From NCBI GenBank assembly GCA_003224195.1, contig QHYP01000041.1, forward strand, positions 1 to 10,564: 10,564 nucleotides of DNA, in the 5' to 3' direction. The first letter of the stretch is position 1. Every line of letters begins with the position of its first letter. This stretch comes from Acidobacteriota bacterium (GTDB lineage Bacteria; Acidobacteriota; Terriglobia; Acidiferrales; UBA7541). The translations under genes and the position numbers were made by a program. Shown piece after piece: positions 1 through 5,732 of the stretch. Under the pieces are notes generated by a model. The model saw only the letters and a program-made list of their open reading frames with translations. It was not told where the DNA came from and ran no database searches.

Positions 1-560
1 AGCTCACAGCAGTGTGCGTCCCCGCTCCTCCCTCGATATGCTAAAACCGCGTTGCCGATTGCGCTCAGTGCGCGTGCGAGCGGTCGGGACCGAAGACGAG
101 GTTGCAGATGGCGCTCGAGCCGGAGTGGTTTGGCCCAGCGCACCAATGTCCCACTCTGCGAGATGCCAAGGCGGTTGTAAACTGCCATCATCCTCGAACT
201 GGGAAAATCGTAGCAAAAGCCGGATGGCGCCTCGCCGGCAGCATCGAGACACGCGCGCTGCAATTGCAAGGCTGGACCCAAACTTCGATAACTCTGCTCA
301 AGACAAAAATCACCGAGCACCCAACCCGTCCGTTCTACGCCGCCGAAGTACATCTTTCTTGGAAATGCCGCCGCCGCACCGACCATCGCACCGGTCGCAC
401 TTTCGCAGGCTACCCAGGCACGCGCGACTCCGTGTGGGCCGCCGCGATAGAGCCAATCGAATCTTCGGGAATCCGCCTGCGGAGAGAGATACCGCCGGAA
501 AAGTTCCGTCATCTCGGCACGATCAGATTCCAGTACGGCGCGGCGAATGCGAAGCGACAT
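1..560 (-). CDS. GNAT-type acyltransferase, 3' end beyond left edge
   Basis: The reverse strand is open from an ATG at 560-558 down to position 1 without a stop, giving 186 codons of an incomplete gene. An in-frame TAA at 569-567 limits the start. There is no clear Shine-Dalgarno sequence, and a second ATG at 512 is possible. The protein starts MSLRIRRAVLESD and has GNAT-like features: the stretch WVLGDFCLEQSYRSLGPALQ (residues 80-99) contains R92-x-x-G95-x-A97, matching the Q/R-x-x-G-x-G/A acetyl-CoA loop, and MAVYNRLGI (125-133) looks like the YxRLGF segment near the end of the fold. Proteins with this look are common near EPS loci and may acylate a sugar or lipid precursor, but the substrate cannot be read from the sequence. 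The gene points away from the EPS operon. The plus-strand frames over it (14-682 and 102-635) have no recognisable protein character. Confidence 0.8.
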   Translation of the reverse strand, partial: MSLRIRRAVLESDRAEMTELFRRYLSPQADSRRFDWLYRGGPHGVARAWVACESATGAMVGAAAAFPRKMYFGGVERTGWVLGDFCLEQSYRSLGPALQLQRACLDAAGEAPSGFCYDFPSSRMMAVYNRLGISQSGTLVRWAKPLRLERHLQPRLRSRPLARALSAIGNAVLAYRGRSGDAHCCE

Positions 561-834
561 TCCCAGTTAGCCAGTCTCAGACCAATCGACTTTCCATCCG
601 GCGCTGCCCCGAAAACCGGTTGGTGGCCCCTCTGAGCCGGGAGACAACACCCCGAGCAGACAGGGAAAAGACGTCAGGTTGATTCACGTGCAGTTAGTCT
701 CTCAGACCTCAAGATCGTAGACCGACGGAGCAAGCAAATTGCCAGATGGCCCCCCGTTCAGGAATCTCAGTTGTCCCTAAGCCTAGGATTCCACTGGACC
801 TATCTAGGGGCTGCGGTCAGGAGGCTGGGCGCTT

Positions 835-1128
835 GTGGAATCCGACGCTTTTTGCCAGTACACCGGATGTCCAATTAAGGAAAAAGTTTTCATAGACCTG
901 TGCCGCTGGCCCGCCGGCAAAGGAAGAACCAAAAAATCGGACAGCGTACCTCTAGTATGTAGTGCACATTGCACTTGGCAAAATCCAAAGGCCCCTGGCG
1001 TTTGCGCGCTGGTATTGACTCTGAGGGTAGGCAAAAGAAGGGCAATCATTGGCCCAGAAGTTTGCCTAGAATGCGCGGTTTGTCAGCCCAGGAATTGTCG
1101 GCAGACGCGCAGTTGGATGCTGAACTAA
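835..1128 (+). CDS. Doubtful Cys-rich small ORF
   Basis: An open frame of 97 codons starts with GTG. A perfect AGGAGG at 819-824 lies 10 bases upstream. The product would carry ten cysteines, including C-x4-C near the start, C-x3-C in the middle, and CLECAVCQPRNC near the end (C-x2-C-x2-C-x4-C), which is reminiscent of metal or Fe-S binding but does not match the ferredoxin spacing. Evidence against: the codons include many that are unusual for this locus (GTA, CTA, ATA, AGA, AGG), third-position GC bias is weak, I recognise no family, and a palindrome at 961-975 lies inside it. It may be chance. Confidence 0.2.
   Translation: MESDAFCQYTGCPIKEKVFIDLCRWPAGKGRTKKSDSVPLVCSAHCTWQNPKAPGVCALVLTLRVGKRRAIIGPEVCLECAVCQPRNCRQTRSWMLN
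961..975. repeat. Palindrome AGTGCA-CAT-TGCACT
   Basis: Perfect 6-base inverted repeat with a 3-base centre in the spacer upstream of the EPS operon. The short loop and lack of a T-run argue against a terminator. It could be an operator half-site pair (inference). Confidence 0.4.
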
Positions 1129-1145
1129 CTCTGTAAGTCGAAGAA

Positions 1146-1161
1146 AGGCAATGAATTGCCT
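1146..1161. promoter_or_regulatory. 16-bp palindrome AGGCAAT-GA-ATTGCCT, candidate operator
   Basis: Perfect 7-base arms around a 2-base centre, about 210 bases upstream of the glycosylphosphotransferase start. The centre is too short for a stable hairpin loop, so a dimeric DNA-binding protein is the more natural reading. A degenerate relative, GGGCAATCATTGGCCC, lies at 1040-1055, and GCAA-A-TTGC at 734-742 shares the half-site. No promoter could be placed with confidence next to it. The XRE-type protein at 9268 is the only regulator candidate in the window, and the link is inference. Confidence 0.4.
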
Positions 1162-1369
1162 ACATGGGAAGAAGGTTTTGGACCCTGGCAACGATTTGGA
1201 CTAGGAAGTGCTACGCCATGAACGTTCGACTCCTTGTGTCAATTCTTGTCCAAGCGGCTGCTTCTTGCCCCTCGAGCCGGTTATTCGGCTAAGGAAAGGC
1301 CCCAACGAAGGACCTCGCGCGAACGATGCAAAGGGGCACGACCGTTTGCGGTGAGAGAGAGTTCTGGAA

Positions 1370-2773
1370 ATGCTGAAGATCGGCGGGCAAAAAGTTCCGA
1401 CCGCGCTGGTACTGCTGGTAGCGACGGACTGCGTGCTGATTACACTGGGTCTGTTTTTAGCCACGGTTGTGCGATTTTCGTTCGGGGCGCGTAGTTCCAT
1501 CGTTTACTACCTGGCGAGCTGGCAGTCTATTTGGCGGTTTGTCCTGGCCGTTTTGGTGTGTGAGCTCTCGCTCTACTTCAACGATCTCTATGATTTTCGC
1601 GTGATCGCCAGCCGCAGAGAACTCCTGGTGCGTCTCACGCAGGCGTTCGGTGTGGCATGCATTGTTTTAGCTATCTGCTATTACATTGAGCCGGACCTTG
1701 AGTTCGGCAGGGGCATCGCAGCCCTGGCCTCGCCGATGATTTTGTCGCTGACGCTAAGCTGGCGGCTGCTACTGGTTGAAAGGCGCCATTCCCTTGGAGC
1801 ACCCAAGCGGATGCTCATCATGGGGACGGGACCCACGGGCATATCGTTGGCTCGAGACGTGATACTCCGCCCCGAATTACAGTTGAAGTTGGTCGGATTT
1901 CTGGACGAGAAAGGCGAGAATATCGGGAAATCTCTGGTGAACCCAGGAATTATAGGTGGCACAGCGGACGTCGAAGCCATTGTGCAGCGAGAAAAGATCG
2001 AACACGTGGTGATCTCACTCCGGGAGCGCCGAGGCCACATGCCCGTGCGGCCACTCTTGCGCCTTAAGTTTGCCGGAGTTCGCGTAGAGGATGCCCATAG
2101 TTTTTATGAGCAGATGAACGGACGAATTCTTCTCGAACATCTGTCCCCGAGCTGGCTGATTCTTTCGGACGGTTTCCGCAAGTCGGCGCTGCTGGTGTGG
2201 GGCAAACGGGCTCTGGATGTGGTTGTGTCGCTCGCAGCGCTGGTTTTCTGTTTACCTCTTTTCGCGGCGGTTGCCGCAGCCATCTGGCTTGAAACAGGCT
2301 CTCCGATCCTGTTTCGGCAGGAGCGAACGGGCCTGCGCGGACGCAGGTTCCAGATGCTGAAGTTTCGCTCGATGACGAACAACGCCGAGGACGAGGGACC
2401 GCGTTGGGCTGCGGACGGCGATAATCGAATTACACGAGTGGGAAAATGGATCCGCAAATACCGCATTGACGAATTGCCCCAGGCCATCAACGTACTTCGC
2501 GGTGAAATGAGCATTGTCGGCCCGCGGCCCGAGCGACCGGAATTTGTGTCCATGCTTGAAGAGCAGATTCCCCTTTATGGTCTGCGCCATTCGGTGCGTC
2601 CGGGTATCACGGGCTGGGCGCAGGTGAAGTATCAATATGGCGCAAGCGTTGAAGAGACCAAGACAAAGCTCGAACACGACCTGTTCTATATCAAACATCT
2701 TTCGATGATGCTGGATCTTGCGGTTCTATTTGAGACTGTGAAAGTCATGATCTCCGGCAGAGGAGCAAAGTGA
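1370..2773 (+). CDS. Exopolysaccharide polyprenyl glycosylphosphotransferase
   Basis: This inner-membrane enzyme should start EPS synthesis by moving a sugar-1-phosphate from a UDP-sugar to undecaprenyl phosphate. The 467-residue product has the full layout of the WbaP/WcaJ-type family. Hydrophobic segments lie at about 11-36, 52-70, 88-105 and 116-135. A Rossmann-like domain at about 147-215 starts with LIMGTGPTG. A further membrane segment lies at 283-306, followed by the bacterial sugar transferase domain to the end. Catalytic-region motifs are intact: KFRSM (331-335), the acidic pair D367-E368 in RIDELPQ, and GPRPERPEF (384-392). It resembles the EpsB_2 subfamily (TIGR03013) found beside exosortase genes. 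Start: ATG 1370 with a weak purine-rich GAGAGAGAG at 1353-1361. It is the first gene of the rightward cluster and follows the long divergent spacer. Which sugar it uses cannot be told. Confidence 0.96.
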   Translation: MLKIGGQKVPTALVLLVATDCVLITLGLFLATVVRFSFGARSSIVYYLASWQSIWRFVLAVLVCELSLYFNDLYDFRVIASRRELLVRLTQAFGVACIVLAICYYIEPDLEFGRGIAALASPMILSLTLSWRLLLVERRHSLGAPKRMLIMGTGPTGISLARDVILRPELQLKLVGFLDEKGENIGKSLVNPGIIGGTADVEAIVQREKIEHVVISLRERRGHMPVRPLLRLKFAGVRVEDAHSFYEQMNGRILLEHLSPSWLILSDGFRKSALLVWGKRALDVVVSLAALVFCLPLFAAVAAAIWLETGSPILFRQERTGLRGRRFQMLKFRSMTNNAEDEGPRWAADGDNRITRVGKWIRKYRIDELPQAINVLRGEMSIVGPRPERPEFVSMLEEQIPLYGLRHSVRPGITGWAQVKYQYGASVEETKTKLEHDLFYIKHLSMMLDLAVLFETVKVMISGRGAK

Positions 2774-2814
2774 TCCTGATCGCGGATCTTGTCCATGCCT
2801 ACTGAGACCATTCT

Positions 2815-2973
2815 ATGGTGAGAGGGGAGCGCTCTGCATGGCTTCGCGGGATCTTTGGGACCTTGACCGACAAGGTCCTTCTGGCTTCGTGGGTATTCTG
2901 CTATGCCGCGCTCCTGTGGGCTTTTGAAATCCTCAAGAAGATCGAAACACGGCGGCATGCGGCTGAGCGCTAG
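2815..2973 (+). CDS. Candidate 52-residue single-pass membrane protein
   Basis: An ATG at 2815 opens a 52-codon frame ending in TAG at 2971-2973, 41 bases after the glycosylphosphotransferase stop and on the same strand. An in-frame TGA at 2803 limits the start, and GTG 2818 is an alternative. The product has a basic N-terminus (R3, R6, R11), one hydrophobic segment at about 21-39 (VLLASWVFCYAALLWAFEI), then a basic tail with KK (41-42) and RR (46-47). Codons are mostly G/C-ending, as in the neighbours. I do not recognise a family. It could be a small membrane partner of the EPS machinery, but that is only suggested by position. Weak points: no good ribosome binding site and a strong hairpin inside the frame (2858-2878), which could instead mean the stretch is a structured spacer. 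Confidence 0.45.
   Translation: MVRGERSAWLRGIFGTLTDKVLLASWVFCYAALLWAFEILKKIETRRHAAER
2858..2878 (+). repeat. Strong inverted repeat, possible attenuator
   Basis: GGACCTTG (2858-2865) pairs perfectly with CAAGGTCC (2871-2878) over a 5-base loop, ACCGA. A G-T pair (2857/2879) can extend the stem. It is followed by TTCTGGCTT rather than a T-run, so it is not a classical intrinsic terminator. It lies 85 bases after the glycosylphosphotransferase gene and inside the candidate small ORF, and could reduce read-through or protect the upstream mRNA 3' end (inference). Confidence 0.5.
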
Positions 2974-3061
2974 GAACCTGGAAGACATGGAAGGGACTAA
3001 GGGCGAGGTGGTGTTACTACGCCGCGGAAGTGTGAGAAGCAGATTTCTATATTGAAGAACT

Positions 3062-3080
3062 CGATTTCCTGCAGGAATCG
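3062..3080. repeat. Palindrome CGATTTCCTGCAGGAATCG
   Basis: TTCCTGCAGGAA at 3066-3077 is a perfect 12-base palindrome. With one extra T in the left arm the symmetry extends to CGATT/AATCG. It lies about 120 bases upstream of the export-protein start, in the right place for an operator. No loop is available for a good hairpin. Confidence 0.4.
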
Positions 3081-3187
3081 GGCGGCTCCCGGAATCCCAA
3101 CCAGCATGTCGAGATTCAATAGTTTACACGCGATGTCCGTTGGCATTCCCGTTGCTCTCGAAGCACCATTCCGGCTCCGCTGCCTTG

Positions 3188-3193
3188 AAGGAG
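3188..3193 (+). promoter_or_regulatory. Ribosome binding site that sets the export-protein start
   Basis: AAGGAG sits 6 bases before GTG 3200. The upstream in-frame ATG at 3140 has no such site and would put 20 mostly polar residues before the signal peptide, so GTG 3200 is preferred. Confidence 0.75.
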
Positions 3194-3199
3194 TTCAAA

Positions 3200-3904
3200 G
3201 TGAACAGGGGTAAGAGGGTTACCTTTTGTTTTGTCCTGGCGCTACCGTTGGTCCTGTTTGGCGTCACTGGGACGCTCCAGGCGCAAAAACCACAGCCTCC
3301 CAAGGAGAAAGAGCCATATGTAACGGGCAGGGCGGAGAATAAGACGAGCTCTGGCAAGGAAGGGCCCACCGCCAAGAGATCCGCCACCAACTCCGCGACC
3401 GACTCCGCCAATCCGCTCACGACCCCCAACGATTACCGGATCGGGCCGGATGACGAGCTAGCGATTTCTGTGTGGCATGAGCCGGAACTTTCCCAAGCTG
3501 TTGTGGTCCGGCCGGATGGAATGATCACTCTCCCTCTTCTGAACAACATCAAGGTGGCGGGATTGACACCCGAGGAGATGCAGATTCTCTTAACGGAAAA
3601 ATTCAAACCGGTGGTTAACGAGCCTCAGGTGACGGTTAGCGTCAAAGCCATAAAGAGCCGCAAGGTTTTCTTGGTCGGAAATGCCGCAAAGCAAGGGGCT
3701 TATGCCCTGAACGGGCGCATGACCGTTCTGGAATTGCTCGCGGAGGCAGGCGGGCTGAATCCCTTTGCCAAAAGCAAGTCGATCTATGTGCTCCGCAAGG
3801 AGAACGGCAGGGAGGTTCGCCTGCGGTTTGATTACAAGAAAGCGCTGTCCGGAAAGGGAGTGAACCCAGAGTTGGTACCGGGCGACATGGTGGTTGTGCC
3901 GTAG
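3200..3904 (+). CDS. Polysaccharide export protein, Wza-like with SLBB domain
   Basis: The product is 234 residues when started at GTG 3200. It should form part of the envelope channel that passes EPS to the outside. A signal peptide covers about 1-29 (basic MNRGKR, hydrophobic core, GTLQAQ). Then comes a polar S/T/K-rich linker (30-75). The polysaccharide-export (PES) domain follows at about 76-150, opening with DYRIGPDDELAISVW and including VRPDGMITLPLL. A SLBB-like domain from about 155 contains KVFLVGNAAKQGAYALNG and ends with LVPGDMVVVP. Length and layout match the short export proteins of exosortase-type EPS loci (TIGR03027-like) rather than the roughly 380-residue E. coli Wza. There is no lipobox cysteine after the signal peptide, so unlike Wza it is probably not lipid-anchored, and it lacks Wza's C-terminal membrane helix. 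The next gene, 66 bases on, encodes a beta-barrel that could supply the outer-membrane part (inference). Confidence 0.94.
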   Translation: MNRGKRVTFCFVLALPLVLFGVTGTLQAQKPQPPKEKEPYVTGRAENKTSSGKEGPTAKRSATNSATDSANPLTTPNDYRIGPDDELAISVWHEPELSQAVVVRPDGMITLPLLNNIKVAGLTPEEMQILLTEKFKPVVNEPQVTVSVKAIKSRKVFLVGNAAKQGAYALNGRMTVLELLAEAGGLNPFAKSKSIYVLRKENGREVRLRFDYKKALSGKGVNPELVPGDMVVVP

Positions 3905-3970
3905 AGGCAAGGGAAAATACATCTCGCAGAATTCCCCGGGAAGCGACAGTTTGGGAAGAGGAGAAAGAAC

Positions 3971-5347
3971 ATGAGGGAATGGGCGCTGCGTCTGGGCATA
4001 TTTTCAGCCCTGGTTTTCGCATTCTCGCTTGGAGTGCAAGCACAAAGCGAGTCCACCTCCAACCCCGCAAGCCAGGACCAGCAGGGAAAGAAGGATGACT
4101 CGTCGGCGACTGCGGCGAACCAGCAAGAAGGTGATCAAGCCGCGCCGTCGCCGACCCCCGCATACCCGGTGGATGCCCAGATTCACGCGGCGGGCAAAGC
4201 CATGCCTTGGGTTGGCACAAATACCGCCTTGCACTGGGGTCCATTCTCGATCGGTGGCTTCGATGCGTTTACCGTATACGATCAATTCTATCCGAGCGCC
4301 GGAGGACCGAGCGACATAGCACGACTGGAAGTGTTTCGTACAGGTTTCACTTTCGACAAAACCTACAAAAAGAGCCGTTTTTTGCTTCAATACACGCCAG
4401 AACTGATCATGCTGAATGGCCATGCCCGCGGCTCAGCCCTCGGCAATAATGGCGCAACAATTGGCAACACGTACGAGCTTTCCTCGCGGTTCAGCCTCAC
4501 CTTAAAAGATGATTTCGGCCAATTCCGAAGCCGGCAAATGTTTTCCGATCAGCTGCTGCTGGTTGACAAGCAAAATGGCAGCGTCGTGCAAGGGTACTTT
4601 CTGGAAAACAATGGGACGCACCTGCAGAATACGTTTTCCGCGGTTCTCAACTACAAGGTCACTCCGAGGCTCGTTCTGACCGTCGCTCCGAGCTATACCT
4701 ATGCGGAAACGAAAAGCCCGGCGGATATTTACATCGTAAACGATTCGGCCAACGTGGTCGGTCTGACCTACGCTCTGTCACCACGACGCAACTTAGGATT
4801 CGTCCAATCGGTGGAGATTTTGGACCCGATACGGCCGGTGTCCGGGAATGGTGTGTTTCACTCCTCGGGACTGTTCTATTCCGAGCAGCTTGCCCCTACA
4901 TGGTGGATTACGGGAAAGGTGGGAGCCGAGGCAGCAACCTATCCCGGCTTCCAGCAGAAGAATTGGGCTGTGGATGGGTCTTTTACCCTAATGAAGACTT
5001 TCGTGCATTCCGACCTGGCGATGCTGTACTACCGGGGTAGTACGCTCACAAATTTCGTTACCAACCGACAGACCGATCGTGCGGACATCTCTTACGGAAT
5101 CCATATCCGCCGCTCAGTGAAATGGAGCAATAGCGTCGGGTATTTCCGTACAGTCGGAGGCGACCCGAGCATCATCGGGAAGTACGCCCTTTCGAGGATC
5201 GATTATCGGCTTCCGGGTGGATTTTCCATCTTCAGTAGTTACATGCGCCAAGCCCAGCGGTCATCGACGATTCAGTTGATTTCCGGCGATCGGAACATCT
5301 TCATCGCGGGGATCCACTGGGAATCCGCCGCAGTCCCGGCGCACTGA
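3971..5347 (+). CDS. Outer-membrane beta-barrel protein of the EPS locus
   Basis: 458 residues, ATG 3971 with GAGGAG at 3958-3963, 7 bases upstream. The signal peptide runs to about residue 24 (hydrophobic core, then VQA before Q25). A disordered Q/S/D-rich linker covers about 25-65. From about 75 the protein alternates polar and hydrophobic residues in many short strands with frequent aromatic ends (for example SRFLLQYTPELIML, RLVLTVAPSYTYAE, SDLAMLYYRGS, FSIFSSYMRQAQ), which is the pattern of a beta-barrel. The last strands end in FIAGIHW, and the protein finishes with a short tail rather than the usual terminal aromatic. I do not recognise a characterised family. A barrel in this position resembles the uncharacterised outer-membrane proteins seen in PEP-CTERM/exosortase EPS loci (TIGR03016-like). 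The likely role is an EPS outer-membrane conduit working with the preceding non-lipidated export protein. That role is inference. Confidence 0.8.
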   Translation: MREWALRLGIFSALVFAFSLGVQAQSESTSNPASQDQQGKKDDSSATAANQQEGDQAAPSPTPAYPVDAQIHAAGKAMPWVGTNTALHWGPFSIGGFDAFTVYDQFYPSAGGPSDIARLEVFRTGFTFDKTYKKSRFLLQYTPELIMLNGHARGSALGNNGATIGNTYELSSRFSLTLKDDFGQFRSRQMFSDQLLLVDKQNGSVVQGYFLENNGTHLQNTFSAVLNYKVTPRLVLTVAPSYTYAETKSPADIYIVNDSANVVGLTYALSPRRNLGFVQSVEILDPIRPVSGNGVFHSSGLFYSEQLAPTWWITGKVGAEAATYPGFQQKNWAVDGSFTLMKTFVHSDLAMLYYRGSTLTNFVTNRQTDRADISYGIHIRRSVKWSNSVGYFRTVGGDPSIIGKYALSRIDYRLPGGFSIFSSYMRQAQRSSTIQLISGDRNIFIAGIHWESAAVPAH

Positions 5348-5397
5348 GCCGCGCCATTTCTGATGGATGTCGGACTTCTAGGTTAGTCACACGATCA

Positions 5398-5454
5398 CCG
5401 GGCCATTCGGGCTCCCCGACTCCCGGACGAAGCCACCGCGCCCCGCTTGGGCGC
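5398..5454 (+). repeat. Two GC-rich stems in tandem
   Basis: CCGGG (5398-5402) can pair with CCCGG (5422-5426) across 19 bases. GCGCCC (5438-5443) pairs perfectly with GGGCGC (5449-5454) over the loop CGCTT. The second stem lies about 90 bases after the barrel gene. No T-run follows, so a classical terminator is not supported. A leader structure or an mRNA-end stabiliser is possible. Confidence 0.45.
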
Positions 5455-5607
5455 TACGGGAACCATATTGGACAGCCGGGGCGGAATTTTACGTTTTCCC
5501 ACCAAGGGACTTCATGGGAAGCTTAGGGCAAAACTGTGGAATTGGTTTCCCTCCGTCATTGAGGCGGGCGCATCTCTGGCGAGGGCACCTCATTCGAGAC
5601 CATGTAA

Positions 5608-5624
5608 CTCATTGAATTAATGAG
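5608..5624. promoter_or_regulatory. Palindrome CTCATT-GAATT-AATGAG, candidate operator
   Basis: Perfect 6-base arms with a 5-base A/T-rich centre, about 110 bases upstream of the chain-length start, in an otherwise G/C-rich spacer. Its position and symmetry suggest a protein binding site. The central sequence is loosely like the ATGAATT centre of the palindrome at 1146-1161, but the arms differ. Confidence 0.35.
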
Positions 5625-5704
5625 AGAAAGCTCGTTTTACGGGGGAGGCCGTCCTTCTCCCTCTGGCAAGGAATCTGCTGGAAGAGACTGACAACATTTT
5701 TTGG

Positions 5705-5718
5705 GCGGCGAACGCCGC
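5705..5718 (+). repeat. Hairpin just before the chain-length ribosome binding site
   Basis: GCGGCG (5705-5710) and CGCCGC (5713-5718) form a stem that closes over AA or, more realistically, a 5-bp stem with a GAAC loop. It comes right after a run of six T's and directly before the purine-rich GAAGGCGGG (5719-5727) and the TTG start at 5733. It could affect translation of the chain-length protein (inference). Confidence 0.4.
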
Positions 5719-5732
5719 GAAGGCGGGCTACT

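Larger units (their letters stand above)
561..1369. other. Divergent intergenic region, about 0.8 kb
   Basis: This stretch separates the leftward GNAT gene from the rightward glycosylphosphotransferase gene, so promoters for both should lie in it. I see several short palindromes (961-975, 1040-1055, 1146-1161, and a GCAA-A-TTGC element at 734-742) and a small stem AGCCG/CGGCT at 1275-1290. I see no convincing sigma-70 or sigma-54 promoter. TAGAAT at 1067-1072 resembles a -10 box but has no matching -35. Apart from the doubtful ORF at 835-1128, no gene is supported here. Confidence 0.6.
2974..3199. other. Spacer upstream of the export-protein gene
   Basis: No gene is supported here. It holds a near-perfect palindrome at 3062-3080 and the ribosome binding site at 3188-3193. 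A TATATT hexamer at about 3049 could be a -10 box, but I could not place a matching -35. Confidence 0.4.
5348..5732. other. Structured spacer upstream of the chain-length gene
   Basis: This 385-base stretch has no supported gene. It holds a GC-rich part with inverted repeats (5398-5454), a 17-base palindrome (5608-5624), and a hairpin just before the chain-length start (5705-5718). It may contain a promoter for the downstream genes and a structured 5' leader. I looked for the c-di-GMP-I (GEMM) riboswitch core and did not find its ACGCAAAGG-type motif. Confidence 0.5.

Noticed and set aside
14..682. Long plus-strand frames 14-682 and 102-635
   Set aside because: Arg/Pro/Ser-rich composition without any recognisable motif. 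The minus strand of the same region encodes a coherent GNAT-type protein, so these are shadows.
1184..1200. Sigma-54 promoter TGGCAACGATTTGGA upstream of the transferase gene
   Set aside because: Only 9 bases lie between the two GG elements instead of 10 between GG and GC, and the -12 GC is missing.
3140..3199. ATG 3140 as start of the export protein
   Set aside because: No ribosome site, and it would bury the signal peptide behind 20 extra residues. GTG 3200 has AAGGAG at the right distance.
5438..5454. Intrinsic terminator after the barrel gene
   Set aside because: The stem is good but no T-run follows; the next bases are TACGGGAACC.
5391..5470. c-di-GMP-I (GEMM) riboswitch in front of the chain-length gene
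   Set aside because: A faint likeness (ACGAAGCCACCG, GCGCTACGGGAACC) but the conserved ACGCAAAGG-type core and GAAA tetraloop stem are not there.
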